DNA of 64,000 nt, from contig JABWCF010000004.1 of NCBI GenBank assembly GCA_013359255.1, positions 62,001 to 126,000 of the forward strand, written 5' to 3'. A program made the translations under genes and the position numbers. The notes under the pieces are model-generated. The model had not been told where the DNA came from and did no database searches. It saw only the letters and a list, made by a program, of their open reading frames with translations. Source of the DNA: Flavobacteriales bacterium (GTDB lineage Bacteria > Bacteroidota > Bacteroidia > Flavobacteriales_E > Vicingaceae). Below are positions 9,157 to 17,194 of the stretch, one piece after another (position 1 is the first letter of the stretch; the number at the start of each line of letters is the position of its first letter).

Positions 9157-10608
9157 ATGATGCATGAAGTTAAAATTTCCTTGTGGCTAGCTTTTTTACC
9201 CATCATAGTATTAATGTTGTTGTTGGCTACCAATGTTTTTCTTTTTGGTGATAATGCATTGGGAGGGGCAAATCAGATTGCTCTTTTAATGGCGGCATCG
9301 GTAGCTGCTATAATTTCCATCATAAAGGGTATTCATTGGAACCATTTATTTGATGGGGTATTAAAAAGTATAAGTTCAGCTTTGCCTGCCTTGCTAATTC
9401 TTCTTTTAATAGGGGCTTTAGCAGGAACATGGATGATAAGTGGAATTGTTCCGGCTATGGTTTATTACGGATTAAAAATACTTACTCCAACGATATTCTT
9501 ATTTGCCGCCTGTTTAGTTTGTGCCGTAGTTTCTGTAGCCACAGGAAGTTCTTGGAGTACAGTGGCTACTATTGGTGTTGCATTGCTTGCTATAGGAAAA
9601 GCGTTAGGCTTTCACGAAGGGCTAATTGCCGGAGCCATTATTTCGGGTGCTTATTTTGGAGATAAAATGTCGCCATTATCAGACACTACCAACCTTGCTC
9701 CCGCTATGGCAGGCACCGATTTATTTACCCATATCCGATATATGGCTATTACTACCATTCCGAGCATAGTTCTCACTCTTTTAATTTTTTTAATCATTGG
9801 TTTTACTCATCAAACATCTTCTCAAGATTTAGAAGTTGCTTCGCTAATGGAAGCAGTTAAAAATAAATTTTATATAAATCCTGTGTTATTTCTCGTTCCA
9901 ATAATAGTAATTATCTTAATTATTAAGCAAGTACCGGCCATTCTTGTACTGTTGTTAGGTAGTCTTTTGGGTGGTCTATGTGCAGTAATCTTTCAGCCAA
10001 GTATTGTAACCGAAATTGCCGGAGGCAGTTATTCTTATTATGAATCGGGATATATTGCCGTAATTAATGCCATGAGCAGTTCTACCGAAGTACTTACGAC
10101 TAACGAAAGCATTAACGAATTACTTAAAACAAAAGGAATGTATGGAATGCTAAATACCATATGGTTAATTATTTGTGCTATGGTATTTGGCGGAATTATG
10201 GAAAGTAGCGGTATGTTAGCTACAATTGCAAACCGCGTGGTGTTATTTGCAAAAAACACAACCTCGCTTATAGCCACTACCGCAGGAACATGTGTGTTTT
10301 TTAATGCTACTGCCTCCGACCAGTATTTGGCAATTATTGTTCCCGGAAGAATGTTTGCCCCTGTTTTTAAAAACAGGGGATTAAAACCAGAAAACCTAAG
10401 CCGCACCTTAGAAGATTCGGGCACGGTTACATCGGTACTTTTTCCGTGGAATACCTGCGGAGCCACACAAGCCTCTGTTTTGGGAGTAGCTACCGGAACG
10501 TATTGGATGTATTGCTTTTTTAATCTGATAAGTCCCTTAATGTCTGTACTAATTGCAGCTATTGGGTTTAAAATACGTAAAATGGATATCGATAAAAATT
10601 CGGCATGA
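9157..10608 (+). CDS. nhaC: NhaC-family Na+/H+ antiporter
   Basis: Inner-membrane secondary transporter, probably exchanging Na+ for H+ and so controlling pH and sodium. About 11-12 hydrophobic spans are visible. The NhaC signature GDKMSPLSDTTNLAPAMAGT lies at about residues 168-187, and a second conserved region FFNATASDQYLAIIVPGRMF lies in the C-terminal half. Length 483 agrees with the family. A TTG 21 bp upstream is in frame, but the ATG pair at 9157/9160 fits better. Relatives include malate/Na+-lactate antiporters, so the substrate is inferred from family. Upstream of the start only a weak TATCTTGC box is seen. Confidence 0.9.
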   Translation: MMHEVKISLWLAFLPIIVLMLLLATNVFLFGDNALGGANQIALLMAASVAAIISIIKGIHWNHLFDGVLKSISSALPALLILLLIGALAGTWMISGIVPAMVYYGLKILTPTIFLFAACLVCAVVSVATGSSWSTVATIGVALLAIGKALGFHEGLIAGAIISGAYFGDKMSPLSDTTNLAPAMAGTDLFTHIRYMAITTIPSIVLTLLIFLIIGFTHQTSSQDLEVASLMEAVKNKFYINPVLFLVPIIVIILIIKQVPAILVLLLGSLLGGLCAVIFQPSIVTEIAGGSYSYYESGYIAVINAMSSSTEVLTTNESINELLKTKGMYGMLNTIWLIICAMVFGGIMESSGMLATIANRVVLFAKNTTSLIATTAGTCVFFNATASDQYLAIIVPGRMFAPVFKNRGLKPENLSRTLEDSGTVTSVLFPWNTCGATQASVLGVATGTYWMYCFFNLISPLMSVLIAAIGFKIRKMDIDKNSA

Positions 10609-10626
10609 AAATTTCTTAGCAATTAG

Positions 10627-10634
10627 TATATTTG
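10627..10634 (+). promoter_or_regulatory. Promoter box TATATTTG before the MORN-like gene
   Basis: Exact TAnnTTTG match only 9 bp before the ATG at 10644. Transcription would start a few bases before the start codon, giving a nearly leaderless mRNA. Confidence 0.5.
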
Positions 10635-10643
10635 AAAAATTTT

Positions 10644-11393
10644 ATGAGAAAAAATAAATTTTTAATCATCGTCTTTTGCTTATCTAGTTTCCTCTCCGGT
10701 TATTCTCAAAATAACCTATTAAGCAAAAAATTATATCACGAGGTTTACGAGCCTTCACAGGTTATAGACTCGGTGTATGGCATTATGCGTTATGAAAAAT
10801 TAAACTTTTACTTGGGAGGCGATTCGGTTCGCAATTGTACAGGTTATGCTTGCACCGGATGGGTTAGCGATTTTTATACTAACGATCAATTATTACACAA
10901 AGGTTTTTATGCCGAGGGTAAATTAAAAATGTATAAAAATTATTACCCTGATGGCAAACTGGAAAGAGATTTTAGGGCCATAGATGATTACCGTAGTAAA
11001 CTCATCTTATATCACTCTAACGGCACCCTGAAAGCTGAAATTGAATACAGAGAAGGCAACCCTATAAAGTACGATGAATACTACGATAATGGGAAACCCG
11101 AGTCGAGTGAAATAATGGACAAAAATGGGGAATACTATACTAAAAAAATTTCTTGGTATAAAAATGGGCAAATAGAATCTCAAATGATAATGACAAACAA
11201 AAAAGATTACATTTATTCTCAAAAAGATTATCACGAAAACGGAAATGTTATTGCAGAAGGAAATGTAAAGTACTCCCCCATTCTTAACGATTATGTAAAA
11301 ATAGATACTTGGAAATATTTTGATGCTAATAGCAAACAAATAAGAGAAGAAGAGTACTTAAACGGAAAATTACATAGTTCAAAAAGTAATTAA
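10644..11393 (+). CDS. Exported MORN/YwqK-type repeat protein
   Basis: 249 residues: a Sec signal peptide (MRKNKFLIIVFCLSSFLSGYSQ) followed by repeats of the form YYxDGKLExxxx / YYDNGKPESSE / WYKNGQIESQM / YHENGNVIAEG, that is the MORN-variant repeat of the YwqK family. These repeats are often labelled 'toxin-antitoxin system YwqK family antitoxin', but no toxin gene is next to it and the signal peptide places it outside the cytoplasm, so an antitoxin role is unlikely. Its function is unknown. The upstream in-frame TTG at 10632 lies inside the promoter box and was rejected as start. Confidence 0.85.
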   Translation: MRKNKFLIIVFCLSSFLSGYSQNNLLSKKLYHEVYEPSQVIDSVYGIMRYEKLNFYLGGDSVRNCTGYACTGWVSDFYTNDQLLHKGFYAEGKLKMYKNYYPDGKLERDFRAIDDYRSKLILYHSNGTLKAEIEYREGNPIKYDEYYDNGKPESSEIMDKNGEYYTKKISWYKNGQIESQMIMTNKKDYIYSQKDYHENGNVIAEGNVKYSPILNDYVKIDTWKYFDANSKQIREEEYLNGKLHSSKSN

Positions 11394-11413
11394 TAGGAAT
11401 TTGTTTTAATCCA

Positions 11414-11451
11414 CAATAAAGCCAACTGTAAAGTTGGCTTTATTGTTTTTT
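11414..11451. terminator. Terminator between convergent genes
   Basis: Thirteen-bp perfect stem caataaagccaac / gttggctttattg (11414-11426, 11433-11445) with loop tgtaaa and a T run. It separates the MORN-like gene from the minus-strand YciO gene. The T tract favours the plus direction. Confidence 0.9.
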
Positions 11452-11467
11452 AGGTGTACCGAAATTA

Positions 11468-12088
11468 TTATAAATCTATTATTCCTGCACCCTGCCTAAC
11501 GATAGTGGGCTCTTCCTGAGTACAGTCAATAACAGTAGATGGTATATTTTTGCCGTATCCTCCGTCTATAACCATTTCTACAGTACCGGAGAAACGCTCA
11601 AATAAAATCGCAGGGTCTGATGTATAATCAATGATGTCATCGTCATCGTGTATAGAAGTGGTAAGTAATGGATTGCCTAAGCTAGCAATTATTTCTTTTA
11701 CAATATTGTTTTCCGGAACACGAATTCCTATGGTCTTTTTATTTTGAAACATCTTTAATACCTTGCTATTTGCGTTCAAAATAAAAGTAAACGGCCCGGG
11801 TAAATTATTTTTCATTAAACGGAAAATAGAGTTATTGAAAGGCAATGTATATTCTGCCAAATTGCTTAAATCGCTGCATAGCATAGAAAAATTAGCCTTC
11901 TCAGCTTTAACTCCTTTTAGTTTAGCCATTTTTTCAATAGCGTTTTTGTTTTTTAAATCGCACATAAATGCATAAACGGTATCCGTAGGGCATATTACCA
12001 CTCCTCCTTTCTCTAAGAATTCGCATACTTTGGCAATGACTCGCTTGTCCGGATTGTCTGGAAAAATTTCTAAAAATGCAGCCGACAT
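11468..12088 (-). CDS. YciO-type Sua5/YrdC/TsaC family protein
   Basis: 206 residues with the Sua5/YrdC fold: GGVVICPTDTVYAFMCD at about residues 29-45 and GIRVPEN followed by NPLLTTSI. The stretch ANFSMLCSDLSNLAEYT and the tail STVIDCTQEEPTIVRQGAG match E. coli YciO rather than the true L-threonylcarbamoyladenylate synthase TsaC, whose KxR...SxN substrate residues are not preserved here. It may have little or no t6A activity, and family annotation as 'threonylcarbamoyladenylate synthase' should be read with care. It is the second gene of a two-gene operon, starting 2 bp after the transaldolase stop. Confidence 0.88.
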   Translation of the reverse strand: MSAAFLEIFPDNPDKRVIAKVCEFLEKGGVVICPTDTVYAFMCDLKNKNAIEKMAKLKGVKAEKANFSMLCSDLSNLAEYTLPFNNSIFRLMKNNLPGPFTFILNANSKVLKMFQNKKTIGIRVPENNIVKEIIASLGNPLLTTSIHDDDDIIDYTSDPAILFERFSGTVEMVIDGGYGKNIPSTVIDCTQEEPTIVRQGAGIIDL

Positions 12089-12090
12089 TT

Positions 12091-12747
12091 CTACCCGTTT
12101 ACCTTTTTATAATCTGCTAAAAAAGTTGCCAAACCAATATCGGTTAGAGGGTGTTTCAGTAATCCGGTAATGGCACTTAAGGGGCAAGTAGCCACATCGG
12201 CACCTATTTCGGCACACTTTACAATATGCATCGTATGCCTGATAGATGCTGCTAAAATTTGAGTTTGATAACCATAGTTATCATAAATGATTCTAATTTT
12301 TTCAATTAACTCCAATCCATCGGTTGAGGCATCATCTAACCTTCCTAAAAATGGAGAAACGTAAGTAGCTCCGGCTTTTGCAGCCAATAAAGCCTGACCT
12401 GGAGAAAACACTAACGTACAGTTGGTTTTAATTCCTTTTGAGGAAAAATATTTTATGGCTTTTATCCCTTCTTTAATCATAGGTACTTTTACCACAATTT
12501 GTTTATGCAATGAAGCTAGTTTTTCGCCTTCCTCTATAATGCCTTTAAAATCGGTGGCTATTACTTCTGCACTTACGTCTCCATCAACTAAATTGCAAAT
12601 AGTTACATAATGGTTTAAAATGTTTTCCTGGCCTTTTATTCCTTCCTTAGCCATTAACGAAGGATTGGTGGTAACTCCATCAAGCACTCCTAAATCTTGA
12701 GCTTCTTTAATTTGTTCGAGGTTTGCGGTATCAATAAAAAATTTCAT
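12091..12747 (-). CDS. Small transaldolase / fructose-6-phosphate aldolase family (TalC type)
   Basis: 218 residues, the length of the decameric TalC/FSA subfamily. It begins [20 protein letters not shown] with [13 protein letters not shown]. The Schiff-base lysine lies in [16 protein letters not shown] and is followed by [20 protein letters not shown] and [11 protein letters not shown]. It acts in the non-oxidative pentose phosphate pathway, or cleaves fructose 6-phosphate. Family members split between transaldolase and FSA activity and the sequence alone does not settle which this is. An open frame extends 26 codons upstream, but family proteins start at this methionine. It leads the operon with the YciO-type gene. 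Confidence 0.93.
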   Translation of the reverse strand: MKFFIDTANLEQIKEAQDLGVLDGVTTNPSLMAKEGIKGQENILNHYVTICNLVDGDVSAEVIATDFKGIIEEGEKLASLHKQIVVKVPMIKEGIKAIKYFSSKGIKTNCTLVFSPGQALLAAKAGATYVSPFLGRLDDASTDGLELIEKIRIIYDNYGYQTQILAASIRHTMHIVKCAEIGADVATCPLSAITGLLKHPLTDIGLATFLADYKKVNG

Positions 12748-12856
12748 TGGCTTACATTTAATTTCGTGTAAAAGTAACCACAGGTTTTGGGTAAGAGGTT
12801 CAATAAGAAATAAAGAAATGAACATTTTATCTACACAAATGCTAAAAAAATATAAT

Positions 12857-12864
12857 TATATTTG
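12857..12864 (+). promoter_or_regulatory. Promoter box TATATTTG
   Basis: Exact TAnnTTTG match 20 bp upstream of the lipoprotein ATG at 12885. Confidence 0.55.
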
Positions 12865-12884
12865 TGTTTAAAATAATTAGTGCC

Positions 12885-13706
12885 ATGAAAAAAATATTAC
12901 TATTATTCTTCTCCGTTCTATTTGTTCTTACAGGTTCTCAATCTTGCAGTAAAAAGAAGGGGGAGAAACCAACGGTTCCGCCATTGAATACTTTTGTAAT
13001 GGAAAGTTCCGATTTTGAATCTTCAAATGGCCCTCAACGATTAGACCAAACTGCCTCGTATGATAATTGGACGCACTCTTCGGTAAATGTGCTTTTTTGG
13101 CAAGCCATTTTAACTATCAACTTAGTGGTTCCTGTTGCAGCTTACAAAGAAGCATTAAACCAAACCCCAAAATGGAAAGGAGCCAAAAAAGGATGGGTTT
13201 GGGCATTTACTACTACAGTAGGAAATTTTAAATACACCTGCAAGCTTCATGCAAAGCACCAAAATAACGGAGAAGTAAAGTGGGAAATGTTTTTAACTCA
13301 AGATGGAGGGTTTAAGGATTTTAAATGGTTTGAGGGAACTTCCGATTTTAATAATACTTATGGAAATTGGCTTTTATATAAGGAACCCAAGAGTGCACAA
13401 GAATATATTAAAATTGAGTGGAAAAAGAACCCCACCACCGGATATGAGGATATTAAATATACCAATGTGTTGAAAGAGGATAATGGAAAAGATAGTTATA
13501 TACACTACGGGCATCATAACAACATTATTTATAATAGTTTTTACAACATTTCACTAACCAATAAAAAACAGAATACCGTTAATGATATAAATATTGAATG
13601 GCACGATAAAAACAAAGAAGGCAGAGTAAAAGACCCCGTTAAATACTTAGATTCCGATTGGCACTGCTGGGGAGTAAATCTCCTTGATGAACAATGTTTT
13701 CAATAA
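12885..13706 (+). CDS. Lipoprotein of unknown function
   Basis: 273 residues with a lipoprotein signal peptide (MKKILLLFFSVLFVLTGSQSC, lipid-anchored Cys21) and a KKKGEK tether. The mature part is Trp- and Lys-rich and all-beta in appearance (WVWAFTTTVGNFKYTCKLHA, VKWEMFLTQDGGFKDFKWFEG). I do not recognise a named domain. The pattern of paired beta-strands could be a lipocalin-like or jelly-roll fold, but that is a guess. A GTG at 12864 is in frame but lies inside the promoter box. The gene ends just before a strong terminator, so it is probably monocistronic. Confidence 0.78.
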   Translation: MKKILLLFFSVLFVLTGSQSCSKKKGEKPTVPPLNTFVMESSDFESSNGPQRLDQTASYDNWTHSSVNVLFWQAILTINLVVPVAAYKEALNQTPKWKGAKKGWVWAFTTTVGNFKYTCKLHAKHQNNGEVKWEMFLTQDGGFKDFKWFEGTSDFNNTYGNWLLYKEPKSAQEYIKIEWKKNPTTGYEDIKYTNVLKEDNGKDSYIHYGHHNNIIYNSFYNISLTNKKQNTVNDINIEWHDKNKEGRVKDPVKYLDSDWHCWGVNLLDEQCFQ

Positions 13707-14377
13707 AAACATACTTTTTTTTCTTAAAGCAAGAGAATAATTTCTCTTGCTTTTTTTATTTCGTAAAATTTATTTTCTCTTTTTATGTTTCTTTCTTATT
13801 TGTTTCTTGTAATCAAGCCGACTCAAAAAAACATAACGATTCAAGCCACCTTTCTTCGCATAAAAAAAGGGAAATAGACAGCTCTCTTTTTAAAAGCGGA
13901 GATATTATTTTAAAAAAGGGAAATGGTATGATTAGCTCTCAAATTGCTAATGTTTTAAATGAACCTATTCCTTTCTCTCATTGCGGAATTTTTATAAAAA
14001 CCGATTCAGGTAATATTGTTATTCAATCGGTAGCTAAAGAAATTAACGGAAAAGATGGAGTTCAATCTACCCTTTACTCTGAATTTATTAAAGACATTAA
14101 TTACCCACACTTTTACGTAGTACGTTTAAAAGATAAAAAAATACACGATTTTTTTGTTCAGGGAGCAAACGAAAAACTTTTAGAAAAAGCACCCTTCGAT
14201 TATGATTTTAATTTTACCGATAATAGCCGAATTTATTGTACCGAATTACTTTACATTATTCTTAAAGAAAAATGCAACACCGATATCTTTAAAACAAAAA
14301 AGGTGCAGAAAAATGAATTTTTATTATTTAACAGTTTACTCGATAAAAACACGTTCGAAATTGTATTTCATCTTTAA
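13694..14377 (+). CDS. YiiX/YebB-like NlpC/P60-superfamily lipoprotein hydrolase
   Basis: 227 residues. After a hydrophobic signal ending SFLFVSCNQ (lipid-anchored Cys39) comes a YiiX-type permuted papain-like domain: FKSGDIILKKGNGMIS, FSHCGIFIKTDSG with the catalytic-type His, and DYDFNFTDNSRIYCTELLY with the nucleophile-type Cys. Related enzymes cleave peptides or acyl groups in cell-wall or lipid substrates, but no activity is proven for this one. The start is uncertain: the only in-frame ATG (13694) overlaps the preceding gene by 13 bp, and a strong terminator hairpin at 13726-13757 falls inside the first codons. A non-ATG start after the hairpin is possible. Confidence 0.8.
   Translation: MFSIKTYFFFLKQENNFSCFFYFVKFIFSFYVSFLFVSCNQADSKKHNDSSHLSSHKKREIDSSLFKSGDIILKKGNGMISSQIANVLNEPIPFSHCGIFIKTDSGNIVIQSVAKEINGKDGVQSTLYSEFIKDINYPHFYVVRLKDKKIHDFFVQGANEKLLEKAPFDYDFNFTDNSRIYCTELLYIILKEKCNTDIFKTKKVQKNEFLLFNSLLDKNTFEIVFHL
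13726..13757 (+). terminator. Strong intrinsic terminator after the 12885-13706 lipoprotein gene
   Basis: Twelve-bp perfect stem aaagcaagagaa / ttctcttgcttt (13726-13737, 13742-13753) with a 4-nt loop and seven T's. It lies inside the 5' end of the YiiX-like reading frame. Confidence 0.85.
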
Positions 14378-14385
14378 TTTTTTCT

Positions 14386-14393
14386 TATATTCG
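14386..14393 (+). promoter_or_regulatory. Promoter-like box TATATTCG
   Basis: One-base variant (TTCG for TTTG) of the TAnnTTTG box, 22 bp before the next lipoprotein ATG. The same variant recurs elsewhere in the window. Confidence 0.4.
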
Positions 14394-14415
14394 CTTAACT
14401 TTTAAAACAAAACCC

Positions 14416-14838
14416 ATGAAAAGCAATTTACTTTTTACACTACTTATCTCTACTATCTTAGTGCTTTCGTGTAGTAAAGACCAAAAGGTGGTAAGACAAT
14501 TAGAAGGAGATTGGAAAGTTACAAACTATACCATTAACGGAGTAGCCCAAGATAAATCGGCTTGGGATGGCCAAGTATACAGTTTTAATAAATGCAAGGT
14601 TAAAAAAGAATGGTGTACAGGAACCGTATCTGTACCAGATTCTACCAAAGGAACCATTACTATGGAATTTAAATATAAAATTCGCGAAAAAGGGAAGAAA
14701 TTTGATTTACAAGTAAACTTTCTAGGAATTGTAAGTGAAACGCAAACTAGCGATATTAAAGAACATTCAAAGTCTAAATTTGTATATGCATACAAGGATA
14801 ACGGCTCAGAGCATGAAATGACTATGACCAAAAAGTAA
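14416..14838 (+). CDS. Lipocalin-like lipoprotein
   Basis: 140 residues with the signal MKSNLLFTLLISTILVLSC (lipid-anchored Cys19). The mature part opens with VVRQLEGDWKVTNYTINGVA, the usual first strand of Bacteroidota lipocalin-like lipoproteins, followed by alternating strands and two cysteines (KCKVKKEWC) that could form a disulfide. Such proteins are thought to bind small hydrophobic ligands in the periplasm or at the outer membrane. No ligand can be inferred here. It has its own promoter-like box and terminator and so looks monocistronic. Confidence 0.75.
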   Translation: MKSNLLFTLLISTILVLSCSKDQKVVRQLEGDWKVTNYTINGVAQDKSAWDGQVYSFNKCKVKKEWCTGTVSVPDSTKGTITMEFKYKIREKGKKFDLQVNFLGIVSETQTSDIKEHSKSKFVYAYKDNGSEHEMTMTKK

Positions 14839-14860
14839 CTTCTTGTTCTTATAATTTTCA

Positions 14861-14900
14861 GAAAAAGGGATTGATTTTTATAAAAATCAATCCCTTTTTC
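14861..14900. terminator. Bidirectional terminator, perfect 20-bp palindrome
   Basis: gaaaaagggattgattttta (14861-14880) is followed at once by its exact reverse complement (14881-14900). The flanking A and T tracts let it serve both the lipocalin-like gene and the minus-strand SpoIIE gene, whose stop is 2 bp away. Confidence 0.9.
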
Positions 14901-14902
14901 TG

Positions 14903-16999
14903 TTAAACCTTCACCCCTATTATACACACATCATCTACTTGTTCGTTTTTACCTTTCCAAGTTTCAAACACGGTATTTATTACGGATTCTTGTTCTTTAA
15001 GGGTTTTATGATTGATACTTAGCAGCAACTCTTTTAACTGAGCCGCTTTAAATTTCTTTCCATTCTCCCCACCAAATTGGTCGGCATACCCATCTGTAAA
15101 AATGTAAATAATATCGTTTTTACTAAGTGGAATTAACTGAGTTATAAAAGGACTTGGATTTTCTGTTTTACCAATAGGTTGCTTATCGGGTTTGTACTCT
15201 ATTAGTTTATTATTCCTTATTATCCAAAGCGGATTATTAGCACCCGCCCATTTTAATGTAATTTGGTTTTTACTAGATACGTCTAAATTACAAATAGAAA
15301 TATCCATTCCGTCTTTTACATCTTCATCGCTTTTAGAGAATTCTTGCACAACTAATTCTCTGGTTTTATCCAAAATTTTTCCAGGTTCTGTAATATTAAA
15401 TTCTCTTACACTTCTATTCAACGCATTGTTACAAACCACGCTTACCATGGCTCCTGGAACGCCATGCCCGGTACAATCAGCAGCTGCGTATAATACCGAA
15501 TTTTCATTTTTTTCAAACCAATAAAAATCTCCGGCCACAATGTCTTTGGGTTTGTATAAAATAAAACATTCAGGCAGTACCAATTCTACTGATTTTAGAG
15601 AGGGTAATATAGCACTTTGTATTCTTTTTGCATAATTAATGCTATCGGTAATACTTTTGTTTTTTTCTTCAATTAACCTGTTTTTATCGTTCAAAATTTT
15701 ATTTATTCTTTTACTCTTAATTTGTTGTGCTATAATTAAAAGAACAATACAAATAAGTAAAGCAGAAGCTCCTATAGAAAAAATAAATTTCTGTTTTTGT
15801 TTGTTCAATTCCAATTCACTGTTTTTTAATTTTATGTTGGTTAACTCTAACTCCCGCTCATTTTTCTCTTTATCCAATTTGTTTTTAAGAAGCTCTATTG
15901 TTTTCAGGTTTTCTGTATTAAAAAGCGAATCTTTTATAATAAGATAATTGTTTAAACTCTGCAAAGCCGATTGATAATCTTTTGTTTCTTTATAAATTTT
16001 ATAAAGAAGGTTGTGCGATTCTTTTTCTAATTCCAACAACGAAAATTCCTTAGCCATGCTAATTGCTTTTTCTAAAATAGGAATAGCCAATTGAAATTGT
16101 TTTTGTTTAAAATAAAAATTCCCTAAACGACCATACGATTCGGCAATTCCTCTTCGATTATTTAATGCCGTGCGTATCTCTAATGATTTGTTCAAATATT
16201 TAAATGCATTTTTATCATCTCCCATTGCATCATAGATATCAGCCAAACAACTATATGTTTCTCCAATAGCCGCTTTTTTATCCATTTTTACCCAAATTTC
16301 CATGGCTTCATTAGTCATTTCTAATGCTTTGTTATATTCTTTTTTATGAGTGTAGATAATGGCTGTATTTACCAATAACTTGGCATAGTTAGTTTTATTT
16401 ACATCTTTTTTATAAATTTCTATGGCGTACTTAAAATATTCTAAGGCTTTACTAGTATCTCCTTGCGAATTATAGATGATTGCAATATTATTATATGAAC
16501 CAGCAGCGTCATATTCTCTACCTATTTCCTCTGCAATTTTTATTGCTTTTGTGAGATATTTCATGGCTTCAGAGAAATTAGAGGTCTGACGATGTAAAAC
16601 TCCACACTGATTATATATCGAAGCCAATAAACTTGAATCGTTATACGCTTCCGCCTCTTTAATCACTTTCTCCATTTCTTTAAAAGCATTATCGGTTTCG
16701 CCCATATCAAAAATAGATACCACTCTTTTTAATTTTCCGAAAATAGCAAAATGCATATTGTTTATCTGATTTGCGTGAAAAATCGTTTTATTTGAATAAA
16801 ACAATTGCTTTTCGGCATTAATACCCCTGTAGAATTCAGATAATCTTGAATAACACATCATTTTTATACTGTCGGAATTCGATTGTTCGGCAACCCGCAA
16901 GATTGAGTCGGCCAGTTGGTAATTCTGCGAACATATCCGCTCCGAATAAAAAAATAAAATCAATAACAATAGAACTATACGGATACAGAATTTGCTCAT
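14903..16999 (-). CDS. Membrane TPR protein with cytoplasmic SpoIIE-type PP2C phosphatase
   Basis: 698 residues: signal peptide (about 1-24), about seven periplasmic TPR units (about 30-340) with recurrent YNNIAIIYNSQGDTSKALEY-type motifs, a coiled coil rich in Lys/Glu/Leu, one membrane span (FIFSIGASALLICIVLLIIA, about 400-420), a second short coiled coil with ITDSINYAKRIQSAILP, and a SpoIIE domain to the end. The SpoIIE part has KDIVAGDFYW, AAADCTGHGVPGAMVS, DGMDIS and FTDGYADQFGG, the metal-binding aspartates of this PPM family. The layout suggests that periplasmic protein contacts control dephosphorylation of a cytoplasmic target, for example an anti-sigma antagonist, but no such partner is next door. 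Confidence 0.92.
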   Translation of the reverse strand: MSKFCIRIVLLLLILFFYSERICSQNYQLADSILRVAEQSNSDSIKMMCYSRLSEFYRGINAEKQLFYSNKTIFHANQINNMHFAIFGKLKRVVSIFDMGETDNAFKEMEKVIKEAEAYNDSSLLASIYNQCGVLHRQTSNFSEAMKYLTKAIKIAEEIGREYDAAGSYNNIAIIYNSQGDTSKALEYFKYAIEIYKKDVNKTNYAKLLVNTAIIYTHKKEYNKALEMTNEAMEIWVKMDKKAAIGETYSCLADIYDAMGDDKNAFKYLNKSLEIRTALNNRRGIAESYGRLGNFYFKQKQFQLAIPILEKAISMAKEFSLLELEKESHNLLYKIYKETKDYQSALQSLNNYLIIKDSLFNTENLKTIELLKNKLDKEKNERELELTNIKLKNSELELNKQKQKFIFSIGASALLICIVLLIIAQQIKSKRINKILNDKNRLIEEKNKSITDSINYAKRIQSAILPSLKSVELVLPECFILYKPKDIVAGDFYWFEKNENSVLYAAADCTGHGVPGAMVSVVCNNALNRSVREFNITEPGKILDKTRELVVQEFSKSDEDVKDGMDISICNLDVSSKNQITLKWAGANNPLWIIRNNKLIEYKPDKQPIGKTENPSPFITQLIPLSKNDIIYIFTDGYADQFGGENGKKFKAAQLKELLLSINHKTLKEQESVINTVFETWKGKNEQVDDVCIIGVKV

Positions 17000-17060
17000 T
17001 CTTTCTTATTTTTCATAAAGTTATTAATTATTAAGTCAATCGTAAATAAAAAAATAAAAT

Positions 17061-17068
17061 TACCTTTG
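17061..17068 (+). promoter_or_regulatory. Promoter box TACCTTTG before TPP riboswitch 1
   Basis: Exact TAnnTTTG match placed immediately upstream of the riboswitch aptamer, which is where the transcript should begin. Confidence 0.6.
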
Positions 17069-17071
17069 GCC

Positions 17072-17150
17072 ACACTTTAGGGGTGTTTGCAAAAGCAGAC
17101 TGAGAGAAACCCTTTTACCTGATGCCGGTAATGCGGACGAAGGGAAAAGT
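17072..17150 (+). ncRNA. TPP riboswitch 1 (THI element)
   Basis: Carries the conserved THI-box blocks in order: GGGGTG (17080-17085), gcagaCTGAGAgaaACCC (17095-17111), acCTGATgccggTAATGC (17117-17134) and gacgaAGGGA (17136-17145). P1 can be formed by acttt (17074-17078) with aaagt (17146-17150). Downstream, cacccct (17173-17179) is complementary to aggggtg (17079-17085) and lies 16 bp before the start codon, so it may be the expression platform. It heads the 82-residue protein / PnuT / kinase operon. Confidence 0.93.
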
Positions 17151-17194
17151 AAATTCTTCTTCTCTTTTTTTGCACCCCTATAAAATTTTATTCC

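Noticed and set aside
10038-10622. 194-codon open frame on the minus strand opposite the NhaC gene
   Set aside because: It lies wholly antisense to well-supported antiporter coding sequence, has no recognisable domain and no promoter box.
10644-11393. YwqK-family antitoxin of a toxin-antitoxin pair
   Set aside because: The protein has a signal peptide and no toxin-like neighbour. The YwqK label reflects only its MORN-like repeats.
12748-12825. Upstream extension of the transaldolase by 26 codons
   Set aside because: TalC/FSA proteins begin at MKFFIDTA, and the extension is hydrophobic and unrelated.
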